From: Aurelia coerulea
Taxonomy: Eukaryota; Cnidaria; Scyphozoa; Semaeostomeae; Ulmaridae
DNA length: 64,000 nucleotides
Direction: 5' to 3'
NCBI GenBank assembly: GCA_039566865.1
Contig: CM076959.1
Location: 17,220,501-17,284,500, forward strand
Shown: piece after piece, positions 35,501-43,417 of the stretch
Layout of the letters: each line of letters starts with the position of its first letter
Numbering within the stretch: the first letter of the stretch is position 1
Position numbers and translations under genes: made by a program
Notes under the pieces: model-generated
Told to the model about the DNA's origin: nothing
Databases searched by the model: none
The model's input: the letters and a program-made list of their open reading frames with translations, nothing else

Positions 35501-38500
35501 AAATAACAGTAAACTTGGATTGAAGCGAGCAAGATCTAACATGGATACATTAAACGAGGTTACTACTAAAGCTTCACGATCGTCAAGTGATTTTATGGAT
35601 TCAAAGTTAAAAACAAGGACTGTAAATCCGTTTAAAGGATCTCAACAGAAACAAGATGAAATTCAAGTTAAATTTCGAAAGGATTCATTTGATGATGATT
35701 TAGATGATATTGATTTGGATATTGGTGTTGAAGTTGAGGACGTACCACTGAATCCTACACAAAAGGTTTGTATTTGCGTTGTATGTAATACTGGGGTATA
35801 ATGGAAACTTTCATTCTCATAAATAAAGCTTACAATCAGATAAAGAATTAAAATGTAAAATCTACAGTACAAAGAATATAAGTGACTAGCACAAAATGAA
35901 TCCTATACAAACCTTTTGTGTAGGATTTTGTGAGGATGTACCGCGAATCCTACACAAAAGGTTTGTATTCACGTTGTATGTATACATTTTGTTTATACCG
36001 AGTGCGCCAAAATAGACTATTCACGTTTGACAGGCCACAATAAATCGTACACTGAACCGATGTTGAAGATTTATGACTCAATCGTTCGCAGAAAGCCTGA
36101 ATTAGATCCTGGGATTTTTTGCAAATTTTTCTTTTTTCAGTTTTTAGAGCTAGAAGCGAATTTCCTAAAATTTTAGTTTTCAAAAACACTGAAAACGATA
36201 AAAAAACATGGATCAAATTTTCTAGAGAATCGACATGAATGGACAAAGAGAGAACTTATTCGTGGTGATTTGCGATTTAAAAATCGACCAATTGTAATCT
36301 GCTGTGCGAATGTCGACCTTTTCTCTTTGTTCATTCACGTTGGATCTTTTAAAACTTGATCGGCGTTTTTTGATCGTTTTCAATGTTTTCGAAAACGAAC
36401 ATTCTAAGAAACTCGCTTCTAGATCTAAAAACTGAAAACGGAAAAATTTGCAAAAAGTCCTAGAATCTAAATCAGGCTTTCTGCTAAAGATTAAATCATA
36501 AATCTTCAAGATCGATCCAGTGTACGATTTATTGTGACCTGCCAAACGTGCATAGTTTATTTTGGCGCACCCGGTACCTACCCGTCAAGATGCTGGCACT
36601 TGACTGCGGTTGAGCAGGGGCACTGTCCGTGGGGTGTCGCATTTGGTTTCGGTTGGTGGGTCCATGTGGGGCCAGAGTTTTATCAGCTTGATATTTACTG
36701 GAAGATTGATGAAATATTTGTGGGAAAATTCGACCAGCATGTATCACGTTTATCAGTCTGAATGATGAAACTTCCGTGAAGGCTGAATGCCAAATGCCTC
36801 ACAATTGTTCCCGTTATTGCAAAGCAAGATCAGCTTCATTGCTGGAGTAAAAGCTTCATTCCTATTTTATTTCTAGCTGTGAACAAGACATAAAGGGCAT
36901 GTAAGGTTTTTGTTCTCACTGAAGCTGATAAGCAGCTTCGTTTGCAAAAGGGCGGACGGGATAAACACAATATCGAGCACATCCTGCATAGCAGTAAGCA
37001 TAACAAATAAGGGCCTAGATTGCAAAGGCCATGTCGAAATTTCAGAAAAGCTACTTTTTGCCTCTTTCAAAATCTATTTTTTTGCCTGCATTGATATACT
37101 GTAAAAGCTCTATTAAGCCCCCTCTCTATTAAGCCCCCCCCCACTTGTATCAAATTCCAGATGTTACCAAAGATTTTCCATTTATTGAACTAAGCAAGTC
37201 TGCATGTTAATTTTGATATGATTTGAGATAAAACCTGTATCGAATTTATATATTTGACTCGTAAAATTGTATGTTGAATCCGCAAAATGTGGTGCAAAAG
37301 AATTAAAAAGCTATCATATTTATCCTTGTCCTTTTATTTTGTGAATAAGCTCTTTTAAAGGGGCTGGATAAGAAATGTAAAAGAACTAAAAAGCTATCAT
37401 ATGTATTGTCATTGCCTTGTCATTTTATTTTATGAATAAGCCCCCTCTCTAATAAGCCCCAAAAATTTTCTCTTCTTTAAGCCCCCCTCTGGAGTGTCCA
37501 AAATTAAATGAGCCGCCCCCTGGGGGCGTAGTAGAGCTTTTACGGCATGTCAATTATCAAGAGAGGTAAAAGGGGGTTTTAACAATACTTGACAGATAAC
37601 CTGTAAATCATCATGATTATCATGGCAGTCATTTTTTGTGTCCAACAGGAAAACGTGGCTGATAACACTGATATTGTGAGCAATGACGTAACGTCACAAA
37701 AAGAATCAACCACGATCACTCCTCAACATATGGATGACATCAAAGAAGCTGTGTAAGTTTTGTTTCGTTTTTCATGTTACGTTTTTCATGTTCTGTTACA
37801 CCATTTCTAGCCACCATTACTACTATTTGGTAGCCTAAACGCAAATGTGATTGTCAACAGAATAATTCTGGAAGCGACCATTTCCTTCATCAAATCAACA
37901 CAGCGAATAGGCTAGAAATAAAACCATCAAATCACAGCGCACCCTAACAGGTGAGTCAGAGATATATTTCTTTGACGCACCTGGGACACCTAAATTTTTG
38001 TAATGTTGTTTTTTTTGTTAGACTAGATACTATCGTTGTATTGAACTGTTGTAAGTGTCGTTCGTAGTGAGAACTCGATGACTTTGTGTCCTTTCTCGCT
38101 ACGAACAACAAATTTTTTCTTTTCTCAATTCTATTTTAACTGTTGTCGTTGCTTTGTATATTTTAATATTTTATGATGATATATAAAAAAAAATTCTAGC
38201 CAAGCGATTAAACTGTATGATTCGACAGAGCATCCAAAGGGTACTGAAAGCAAGGGTTCTGAAAGAAATTCACACACTGAAAGAAAGGGTACTGTGCTTA
38301 TTTCAATTCGCATCAAAGTGCTTATATTTTACCTTATTTACTTGTTTATCATGATACAATTGCACTACACGCAACAAGAAGATTTGTTTATCATTATACT
38401 GAAAGAAGGACAACTAAAAGCAAGCCATGTTGAAGAACTGTCCCGCAAATCCGACAGTTGACGAAACTTTGGATGGTAGTGGACCTTGTAGCCATTCTAG

Positions 38501-39497
38501 AAAGCAGTCTAGATCAAGCGACATTTTATACAAAAGGCTCGATTGAATGGCGTCATTGCTTCTGTCACTGTTGTGCATGTTCGCAAATTCTACAAAATAT
38601 TTCAAAATATTGTTCGATTCGGATTCTTTAGTAGAATAGCTGAACGGTATATTATGGTAAAGGGATGCAGTGGCCTTATGTTTGAAACAGGATGGAGCTG
38701 AGAAATATGTTTCAAATGAAAGAAAAGCCTCTTCCCCGCAAAGATTCAGCAAACTCCTCAGATTTGGTAATGATTGATGCTATTTAGCTGTGTTAGTTTC
38801 CTGCAATATTCTTTGAGCGAAGGAATGAAGTAAAGCCCCGCTCTCAAGATACTTGTTTCACTTCATTCGTCTGAAACCATGCACTCTGTTTTTGCGACGG
38901 AAACAAGGCAACGAAACTTTTTTTCAGCAATTTATTTTGAGTGGGCTGGAAGTATTTCTAGCTACTTTAAGGTAATTTAAGCCCATTATGCATGTGGCAT
39001 CCAGCAGGCATGGGACCCCTAGTTTAACGTCCCTCTCGAGGGACGGCGAGGTGAGTTGCAAGATCATCCCTCCGAGAGGTCACCCATCCGGAGTTTGACC
39101 TCACTCGACCGAGCTTAACTTCAGTCACCTGACGGAAACTGTATAAGCCGCTCGGCCACTCACCCCATCACAACCTTTCGTTTCCTTTACAACCTTGGGT
39201 ATCGCTTCAAAGCTGCAGGGCTTTGATAACCAAGGTCCTGCATGCAAAGTCTCGATAGAAGTTTTTGATACATACTCTACTGAATGCTGTGCTTTACTAT
39301 TTATGAGAGTTAAATTTTAAATTTTTATAATTTCTCTTCCAAACAGAAACGCAGAATTACGGAAGAAGGAAGATTTGTTATCAGACGAAGAATTAGAGAG
39401 AGAATTGGAATTGGGTGACTTTTCATCTCTTGGGAGCGATGAAGAAATTGATGACGATGATTTATTGTTAGAACTTGAAGAAATGATTAACTCGTGA
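18590..39497 (+). CDS. ZC3H11A: ZC3H11A-like CCCH zinc-finger protein, 15 coding exons, 996 residues
   Basis: The exons join without a break: 18590-18643, 20196-20315, 22000-22227, 23269-23419, 24521-24577, 26021-26071, 26335-26466, 27877-28116, 29796-30290, 30901-31281, 32640-32734, 33740-33998, 35293-35765, 37649-37752, 39347-39497 (2991 nt). All have GT-AG borders. Three CCCH fingers open the protein: C8-C16-C22-H26, C37-C45-C50-H54 and C66-C75-C80-H84. A Lys/Glu-rich middle follows, with two KT/SxEEIxxEK motifs, then an acidic tail ending DDLLLELEEMINS. This order and tail match vertebrate ZC3H11A (about 810 residues in human). The family is known as a nuclear protein associated with the TREX mRNA-export machinery and nuclear speckles. 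That role is transferred by homology. Introns 1-3, 11 and 13 are phase 0, introns 4-10 and 12 are phase 1, and intron 14 is phase 2. The 5' end of the transcript is not determined. Confidence 0.93.
18735..18970 (+). pseudogene. LINE 3' end fragment in intron 1 (plus strand)
   Basis: The translation has RKMKLFGNIVRRGGLERLII followed by TSWLTDIKQWTGDRW. This is the end-of-ORF2 pattern (KxxxFGHxxR...LE...I.EG...R....W..DI..WTG) found after the reverse transcriptase of many animal non-LTR retrotransposons. Only this tail remains, so the copy is 5'-truncated and dead. Confidence 0.85.
19363..19610 (-). pseudogene. LINE 3' end fragment in intron 1 (minus strand)
   Basis: Reading downwards from about 19610, the frame gives CSTCKNKIEDETHFILECEA followed by about 58 residues to a stop at 19365. 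The CxxC...DExHFxLxC pattern is the typical carboxy-terminal motif of CR1/Chimera-like non-LTR ORF2 proteins. An in-frame stop lies just upstream. It belongs to a different LINE type and the opposite strand from the fragment at 18735. Confidence 0.82.
20196..20315 (+). CDS. ZC3H11A: ZC3H11A-like coding exon 2
   Basis: It encodes residues 19-58. It completes finger 1 (ESCPFRH) and carries all of finger 2 (CLLWLEGKCQRAVCKYRH). The acceptor is TTTCAG, the donor GAT|GTAAGT, and both phases are 0. Confidence 0.96.
20316..21999. other. Intron 2, no further feature recognised
   Basis: This is AT-rich intronic DNA. 21481-21720 has scattered reiterations of GCAAA/TTTGC words (CAAAGTTTGTGCAAACTGCA). 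A 101-codon open frame at 20390-20695 has no supporting similarity. Confidence 0.5.
22000..22227 (+). CDS. ZC3H11A: ZC3H11A-like coding exon 3
   Basis: It encodes residues 59-134. It opens with KNRQAIACFWEAQPTGCLKV and completes finger 3 (NCPFFH), then a Pro/Val-rich linker. The acceptor is TTGCAG, the donor CAG|GTAAAT, and both phases are 0. Confidence 0.96.
22385..22945. mobile_element. Diverged foldback element in intron 3
   Basis: The left arm (TGGACTCATCGTAATGAACC, ATTGTAATCTGTGGAAAGAA) is mirrored at the right (TTCTTTCCACATATTACAGTG, TATAATGAGTCCCTTAG). It shares words with the element at 16068-16519 in the same order. It is more decayed, and the ends are approximate. Confidence 0.7.
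23269..23419 (+). CDS. ZC3H11A: ZC3H11A-like coding exon 4
   Basis: It encodes a Pro/Gln-rich segment (QAQPPPQPILNIPASQPQIP). The acceptor is the tandem TTCAG|CAG|GCA, so a one-residue (Gln) alternative is possible. The donor is GCAG|GTAAG, phase 1. Confidence 0.88.
23516..24007. mobile_element. Foldback element in intron 4, 492 bp, 9-bp target duplication
   Basis: The left end is AACATAGGGCTCAAATCT and the right end is AGATTTGAGCCCTATGCT. The direct repeat GGCCTTGTG flanks it at 23507-23515 and 24008-24016. The interior is palindromic (GACATCATCAAATTTCTAAA lies in the left half). The (AG)CATAGG ends match the Mutator-like elements at 10295 and 56010. Confidence 0.85.
24521..24577 (+). CDS. 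ZC3H11A: ZC3H11A-like coding exon 5
   Basis: The coded peptide is DTSFQDHVRMFKEMIKGRQ. The acceptor is TTTGCAG and the donor CAAG|GTAGGA. It is a symmetric phase 1-1 exon of 57 nt. Confidence 0.82.
25560..25700. repeat. Intronic repeat with an inverted copy at 38040-38180
   Basis: GTGTCGTTCGTAGCGAGAAA and CATCATAAAATATTAAAATT here have reverse-complement counterparts in intron 14 (TTTCTCGCTACGAACAACA, ATTTTAATATTTTATGATG). The two copies are 12.4 kb apart in opposite orientation within one gene. Confidence 0.75.
26021..26071 (+). CDS. ZC3H11A: ZC3H11A-like coding exon 6
   Basis: It codes for a basic stretch, ASPKKEERKKKTNKREK, resembling a nuclear localisation signal. The acceptor is TTGCAG and the donor AAAG|GTTTGT. 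It is a symmetric phase 1-1 exon of 51 nt. Confidence 0.8.
26335..26466 (+). CDS. ZC3H11A: ZC3H11A-like coding exon 7
   Basis: It codes for GDSSDSEFEQIMNAYEARQK and on to a basic segment ending REIVSSR. The acceptor is TTACAG and the donor AGAA|GTAAGA. It is a symmetric phase 1-1 exon of 132 nt. Confidence 0.88.
26491..26602 (+). other. Long near-perfect hairpin in intron 7
   Basis: About 45 bases starting TTAAAGGGTTTGTTTCATCC and running through CATGTGCCGTCTCTTGG are mirrored by CCAAGAGACGGCACGTGCAA through GTGAAACAGACTCTTTAA, with a loop of about 15 nt. It starts only 25 bases after the exon 7 donor. It could be a tiny foldback transposon or a microRNA-type precursor, and sequence alone cannot choose between them. 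Confidence 0.8.
27011..27583. repeat. Direct repeat of about 220 bp in intron 7
   Basis: 27011-27229 and 27360-27583 share long identical stretches (TTAGCATATGGTTCCGTTAG, AAGCCTGCAACTGCAGATTA, TTGTATGTATTTTGTAAATA). They differ by small indels. The 130-bp spacer is unrelated. Confidence 0.9.
27877..28116 (+). CDS. ZC3H11A: ZC3H11A-like coding exon 8
   Basis: It encodes a very long charged segment rich in Lys, Arg and Glu, probably a continuous helix or coiled coil. The acceptor is TTCGCAG and the donor AATG|GTATGC, phase 1. A possible alternative donor, GAA|GTAAAT, lies 7 nt upstream but would change the phase. Confidence 0.85.
28148..28432. mobile_element. Palindromic insert in intron 8
   Basis: CTTATTCTTTATACAAAGAG with CTGGAAGCC on the left is mirrored by GGCTTCCAGATC and CTCTTTGTATAAATAATAAG on the right. 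It abuts the element at 28436, and part of its left arm repeats that element's end (TGCGTATATAAGAACCTAGT), so the two are nested or chimeric. Confidence 0.65.
28436..28833. mobile_element. Pogo-like foldback element, 398 bp
   Basis: The ends are TA|CAGTAAAAACCTGCC and GCAGGTTTTTACTG, with arms continuing as AAGAACCTAGTGGATTAAGA on the left and TTAATCCACTAGATTCTTAT on the right. The left flank has TA, the right flank has GA. The same ends occur on a 160-bp element at 40120. CAGT ends with a TA target suggest the pogo branch of Tc1/mariner (inference). Confidence 0.78.
29461..29533. repeat. (TAA)n microsatellite in intron 8
   Basis: An almost uninterrupted AATAAT run of about 70 bp. A 21-base word, ACAATGAGCTGACAGATAAC plus one base, lies immediately before it and again at about 29681. 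Confidence 0.97.
29796..30290 (+). CDS. ZC3H11A: ZC3H11A-like coding exon 9
   Basis: The largest exon. It begins VLSSDDFELVADSGEED and contains FRIKTYEEILREKALRKMLE, one of two copies of the family's KTxEEIxxEK motif. The acceptor is TTCTAG and the donor CAAG|GTAGGA. It is a symmetric phase 1-1 exon of 495 nt. Confidence 0.92.
30390..30790. mobile_element. Fragments related to the Mutator-like foldback families
   Basis: 30390-30530 resembles the unique centre of the 10295/56010 element (CTTTTTGCATT, CAAGAGATTATC, GATTTTGTCTATT). 30540-30780 resembles the left half of the 14626 element (GTTCCAAATCTTTA, GTAAAATTCAATGACCTATT). The right-hand arms are missing, so these are broken copies. Confidence 0.7.
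30901..31281 (+). CDS. ZC3H11A: ZC3H11A-like coding exon 10
   Basis: A Lys/Ser/Val-rich disordered-looking segment, including VNTAPIWSSRNDVDSGVG. The acceptor is TTTTAG and the donor CAAG|GTATGT. It is a symmetric phase 1-1 exon of 381 nt. The last 19 exonic bases and the donor are duplicated 226 bp downstream. Confidence 0.9.
31263..31713. repeat. 226-bp tandem duplication across the exon 10 splice donor
   Basis: 31263-31488 and 31489-31713 are near-identical. Both contain ACCACCTT(C)CAAGCAAG|GTATGTGG, so a second donor-like site sits at 31508. Using it would add 226 nt with an in-frame TAA right after the first donor. Each copy also contains CCAGTGGCGGAC. Reverse-complement GTCTGCCACTGG at about 31978 may be the other end of a hAT-like insertion. 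Confidence 0.85.
32640..32734 (+). CDS. ZC3H11A: ZC3H11A-like coding exon 11
   Basis: The coded peptide begins AVQSIPRVSPTNIPNGPASN and ends ASAKLK. The acceptor is TTTCAG and the donor AAG|GTATGT. It enters in phase 1 and leaves in phase 0. Confidence 0.87.
33600..33657. repeat. (GAAT)n microsatellite in intron 11
   Basis: About 14 tandem GAAT units ending about 80 bp before the exon 12 acceptor. Confidence 0.97.
33740..33998 (+). CDS. ZC3H11A: ZC3H11A-like coding exon 12
   Basis: It opens LKRLAAAKDCAIEQLEASEA. It contains LKVKSFEEIMEEKKARRLGR, the second copy of the family motif. The acceptor is TTGTAG and the donor CAAT|GTAAGT. It enters in phase 0 and leaves in phase 1. Confidence 0.92.
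34169..34663. mobile_element. hAT-type element, 495 bp, perfect 8-bp target duplication
   Basis: The ends are CAGGGCATGAAAA and TTTTTCATGCCCTG. The perfect direct repeat TGGTATAC flanks it at 34161-34168 and 34664-34671. CAGGG termini plus an 8-bp duplication are the hAT signature. Additional subterminal repeats (GGTCGCAGGAA, twice) are present. No transposase frame exists, so it is non-autonomous. It lies in intron 12. Confidence 0.93.
34867..35088. mobile_element. Short inverted-repeat element in intron 12
   Basis: ACAATCTCTTGCAAAAGTGT with TGGACCCCTA on the left is mirrored by GGGGTCCAACACTTTTGTAA and GAGATTGT on the right. CCCCCCTCCCCCCATTTCAA is mirrored by TTGAAACGGGGGGAGGGGGG inside. 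The 222-bp unit can fold fully. No clear target duplication was found. Confidence 0.85.
35293..35765 (+). CDS. ZC3H11A: ZC3H11A-like coding exon 13
   Basis: A Lys/Ser-rich segment followed by an acidic patch (DSFDDDLDDIDLDIGVEVED). The acceptor is TTGTAG and the donor AAG|GTTTGT. It enters in phase 1 and leaves in phase 0. The end of the exon and donor (TACACAAAAGGTTTGTAT) is partly repeated at about 35950. Confidence 0.9.
35998..36574. mobile_element. Foldback DNA transposon, CCGGGTG family, 577 bp, in intron 13
   Basis: The left end is TA|CCGAGTGCGCCAAAATAG and the right end is TATTTTGGCGCACCCGG|TA. The arms are long (AATAAATCGTACACTGAACC on the left, CAGTGTACGATTTATTGTGA on the right). 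It is almost the same length as the 576-bp element at 5198 but has a different interior. Confidence 0.88.
37099..37545. mobile_element. TIR element with CTGTAAAAGCTCTA ends, 447 bp, in intron 13
   Basis: The left end is TA|CTGTAAAAGCTCTATTAAGC and the right end is GTAGTAGAGCTTTTACGG|CA. The interior has repeated AATAAGCCCC words in both halves and C/G runs near both ends. The TA flank is intact on the left only. Confidence 0.72.
37649..37752 (+). CDS. ZC3H11A: ZC3H11A-like coding exon 14
   Basis: The coded peptide begins ENVADNTDIVSNDVTSQKES and ends DIKEAV. The acceptor is CAACAG and the donor CTGT|GTAAGT. It enters in phase 0 and leaves in phase 2. Confidence 0.87.
38990..39170 (-). mobile_element. 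tRNA-derived SINE in intron 14
   Basis: On the minus strand the head reads GTGAGTGGCCGAGCGGCTTA, a type II (Ser/Leu-like) tRNA A box. About 60 nt on is GGTCAAACTCC, a decayed B box. A body with GATGGGTGACCTC and CCCTCTCGAGGGACG follows. The boxes and their order support a polymerase III SINE. It is probably inactive, since the B box has lost the consensus TTCGA. Confidence 0.75.
39347..39497 (+). CDS. ZC3H11A: ZC3H11A-like terminal coding exon 15
   Basis: It encodes the acidic C terminus ending DDLLLELEEMINS, stop TGA at 39495. This tail is close to that of vertebrate ZC3H11A (DDLLLELSEMIDS) and fixes the identity together with the N-terminal fingers. The acceptor is AAACAG, phase 2. Confidence 0.95.
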
Positions 39498-41745
39498 CAC
39501 TAAACAACAACGAAAAATAGGTACTATTTTTCTAATTATTGCCAATTCTATTTACAAAGCATGATTTTTAATATTTGGTACTTTGGATTTTTGCCCCAGG
39601 CTAGCTAAGCTGTTTTGATGATGCGAAATTTTGTACATTTTCTTGTATATTGTTGTTGTTCTGTGCCTTTTGTGTTATTTTGCCGTCGCCCTAGGCTATC
39701 GAGACTGTTCGCAGATTTCATGTCATTCCAGATTTATATCTATATTTCTGTATATTATCGTTGTTTTGTGCCATTTGCTCTGTTAGTTTACATGCCTTTG
39801 CTTGCATATGTATCTGTTGGGGTGTATTTGTTGTTTTTTCTGTTCTAAATTAATGGGTATTGTTTCTTCCATTTCCGTTCTTTTCTCTATTCTTGTTCGT
39901 TTTTTCTTTCTGTAGTCTGTGAGTTTGTCGTTTCTTCTTGTGCTGACGTTTATGCTTGCCTGTTTATCCACAATTTTGCTTCTCGAAGTATGGTAGACAC
40001 TTTGTGTGATTTCGGCTTTATCTCGCCCAGTTCAGTAACGTGTTACGTCTCTCGTGTCGTTTACAGTCAATCTGTATAAGTAGTATAAATATTTGTTGTT
40101 ACATCGTTTTTATTGTGTACAGTAAAACCTGCGTATAAAGACCTACTATTTTGCAACTCAGCCTGGGTTCTTAAACATGAATACAATGGATAGATTCTTA
40201 TAAGATGGTAACCTAATTGGACAATTTCAGCCTGTAGTGGTTCTTAATCTACTAGGTTTTGATACGCGGGTTTTTACTGTAAATAATTTGCTCTGGCTTA
40301 CAAAAGGAAATGTTTATTTTCTGTTTATTAATCCACACATCAGTGATAGCCCCCTTCGCGATCGACGCCTCGTTCCCACTTGAGTTTTTATTTGCTTTTG
40401 AGAAGCAGCTTTAAGGATGCACATTTTCAGTGATATTTTTTCAGTTTTTATCGTCATTTTCCTCAGGTGATTTAATCATCCTGTCTTAGCTTCATAGTGT
40501 CATCTTTATTTAATTTCACACTGAAGATCATGGTCTTGTTTTGCCAGGCAAAAGGGCCCTTCCTAGTGACATAGTACCTTTTATGACTTTTCACGAGTAT
40601 TACTCATTCTGAATCCACTCAATTTGTTAAAAGTTTGGTCTTTCGTATAAGATAGTCGATAAAATTGGTAGCAAGCAGATTAGAAATGTTACTAAAATAT
40701 TGCAGTTGCTGGATAAACAAATGAATACATAAACTTATAAATGAAAAGGAAAACGAATGAATTAATGAATAAGTGAATTATAGAATGAACGAATTGTGAG
40801 CAATTGATAGCCCACTTCTTGACATTAGCCTATTGTTCTTCCTTAATTGCTCTATTATTTTCCTGTTGTTCTTGCAGAAATTCAGGTCTAAATTCCTTAT
40901 AATGTAGCTTCTTGAATGCGAGACTTAACTGTATTCCAAGTAATCTCATCCCTTTCAGACCTGAGTAAGAAAGACTGAATAGAATAAACTGCAAAATAAA
41001 AGAAAAACCATGCATAGTTATTTGGTAATAGCATTAATTTATGAATTAAGGGATGTCAGAAGAAGTGATTAAAAACTGAATCTTGTTATATATCCTCCAA
41101 AAAATAGCAATGATAAGTTACAAATATGATACTGGGGAGAGCCTGGTAGTATGTTTTAAAATTGAGTTGACATCCAATGTGCTATGAAATATCATTATTG
41201 TTACAATTATTATTATCCATTTATTTAAAGTAGGCATATACATAACTCTATAGAATAAAAGCTAATTCAAGCCTACTATATAATTTATATGATTTGAATC
41301 ATATTGTAGACTTATTCAGTTGCGCTCACAGCAAACAGTTTACTTTCCTTAATACCAGAAAAAACACAATCAACCCACGTTCTGAATTCGTTTGAGAAAG
41401 ATACGACAGCTGATCAACTTCTCTGTATTTTCTTATTGTCCTTTGTTTACCAATACTCCATGAAAATTGGAAGGATTTTGAGATGATTTACTTCTCGTAA
41501 ATTTAATAAACTGAGAATGATTTTTCTTTCGCTCGAAAGTTCATCTGTCATCCAGTTTGCTTAGCAGCTTGAAGTGAAACGAGAAATCTGTTGGGACAAT
41601 TTTGGTAAATTTCAACTAATTTCTTCATGACAAAATCTTGAATTTGGCTAAAATTTGAATTGCCAAAAACGATAATTATCTGCTCTGAAATGTTGTAAGC
41701 TGTGATAAGCAGAAATTGATCTTTTCTTCATGTTCCAATAAAGAA
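39498..41745 (+). other. ZC3H11A: Probable 3' untranslated region of the ZC3H11A-like gene and beyond
   Basis: No coding exon is seen after 39497. The sequence is T-rich and contains the 160-bp element at 40120. AATAAA at 41738-41743 is a candidate distal poly(A) signal, but the real transcript end is unknown. 41746-43180 also shows no feature I can support. Confidence 0.35.
40120..40279. mobile_element. Pogo-like element, 160 bp
   Basis: The ends are TA|CAGTAAAACCTGCGTATA and TACGCGGGTTTTTACTG|TA, with TA on both sides. It has the same terminal sequence as the element at 28436 but a shorter interior. Confidence 0.88.
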
Positions 41746-43180
41746 TTTTACAATGGATATTACTAAGTACGCTACATGCATGTATCTATACGATGCTATT
41801 AAACGATACCACGAAGAGCAAACGGATATGTCTACCCCTCGATCATTACTTAGAGGTAAAACAGTTTCACAAGAGACATAAGACTAACTAACACAAAACA
41901 AAAGGTGGTTGCCAATTATTAGACAATTTACTACCATGGATTGTTGTTAAAGATTATTGAAAAATAGGATTGAAGTCACCAGAAAGAGAATGCTAGAAAT
42001 TAGCTGATAGTTTTTGCGAAAATTCCTAGATTGGAGAATTTAGATTGTGGCTAAAACTCAGACTGAAATGAGAGAAAAGCTACTTCAGATTTCTTATTTG
42101 TTGATATTTTATAGTCAGGGAAATTCTTGTTACCGATTTTTTAGAATGAAGCAAAAGGAAAACGGGAAGAAAGCTTGTGCTATTTTTTTTCAAATGTCGT
42201 GTTCAAATTGTCATAATTGTCGTTAGATTACAAAAACATTCAGGGAAAATCATGCTTCGTAAATAGATATAGATATTTTTGTAAGCTCTTGATGCAAATA
42301 ATTGTAAGATGGGTAGATAATAGATTAGAATATTAGCATTCATGTACCATTTCCTTCTCTCATCTTTCTAAACCGAGCTATATATTGTATCAACTAAACT
42401 TATAAAGAAACATTTGTCAAAAGAGTGAAATGTAAATATGCTTTGTACATAATGCTAGATTTTTTGGAGTTGATAACGATTTTCAATATCTTCAGTGTAT
42501 TTGTTTGCAAAATATGTATTCGTGATGCAATGTGATGGTTTGAAATGTCATCATCAAATGATCGCTTGATTGGTTTCGTTTTGTGCTGAAAATGTAAACG
42601 GTTAGGCTCGTCATTTTGAATTTAAATTATTCTCATTAAATCGGAAACGAAAGAATTCCTAGTTTGTTTGTCTTGTAACTTCTTCAGTTGATGCAAGGGT
42701 TGTTAGATACCGCAGTTATGTTTCAGCATATATGCTTCTGCGGAGGAAAATATTTTTCAGCGGATGAGGTTAGCTCCGCCGTAGTAGTAAATGATATTTT
42801 CCTCAGCAAAAGAACAAAGCCGCGGTAATCATACGCTACTGCGTCGCCCAACCATCCATGGTTGATACAGAAAGTCCCCGCGTACAAGAAACTCAGTGTT
42901 TTTAATCAGGCTGTTTAGTTTCTTATGTGCAAGATAATATCTTCGCAAGAGGCTGGCAGATTTCGTAATGTCCGATAGAAACTTCCTTTTGTATGGGATG
43001 CTTTCCTCTGTCCACTAGTATTTTTTTAAGTTTTGGACCATATTGAATTGTTGCAAAGGTCTAAATAATGATATATCATTTCATGTGATAAAATGTCAAA
43101 TATGAGAGATTAAAAAGCAATTGTAGTAAACAGGAACGCCGGAGAGGTAGGGCGCGGGGGGGGGGCGACTAAATCCAATC

Positions 43181-43282
43181 CATCTACCGGGGGAAGAAAA
43201 ATCCATCTACCGAGGGAAGAAAAATCCATCTACCGGGGGAAGAAAAATCCATCTACCAAGGGGAAGAAAAATCCATCTAATC
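43181..43282. repeat. 23-bp minisatellite related to the 7280-9018 array
   Basis: Four to five units of CATCTACCGGGGGAAGAAAAATC. The core CTACCGGGGGAAGAAAAA is identical to variant units of the 24-bp array 34 kb away (for example near 7428). Confidence 0.9.
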
Positions 43283-43417
43283 CATCTAGCCATTTATAAG
43301 AAATTGAAAGCCATTTACAAGGAATTACCGTATACTGTAAAGGAGAAAATGTGCCCTATAATGGCCGCTGCAGTTTCTTATATCTCCACTTCTTATGTGC
43401 GGGGATTTACTGTACTG

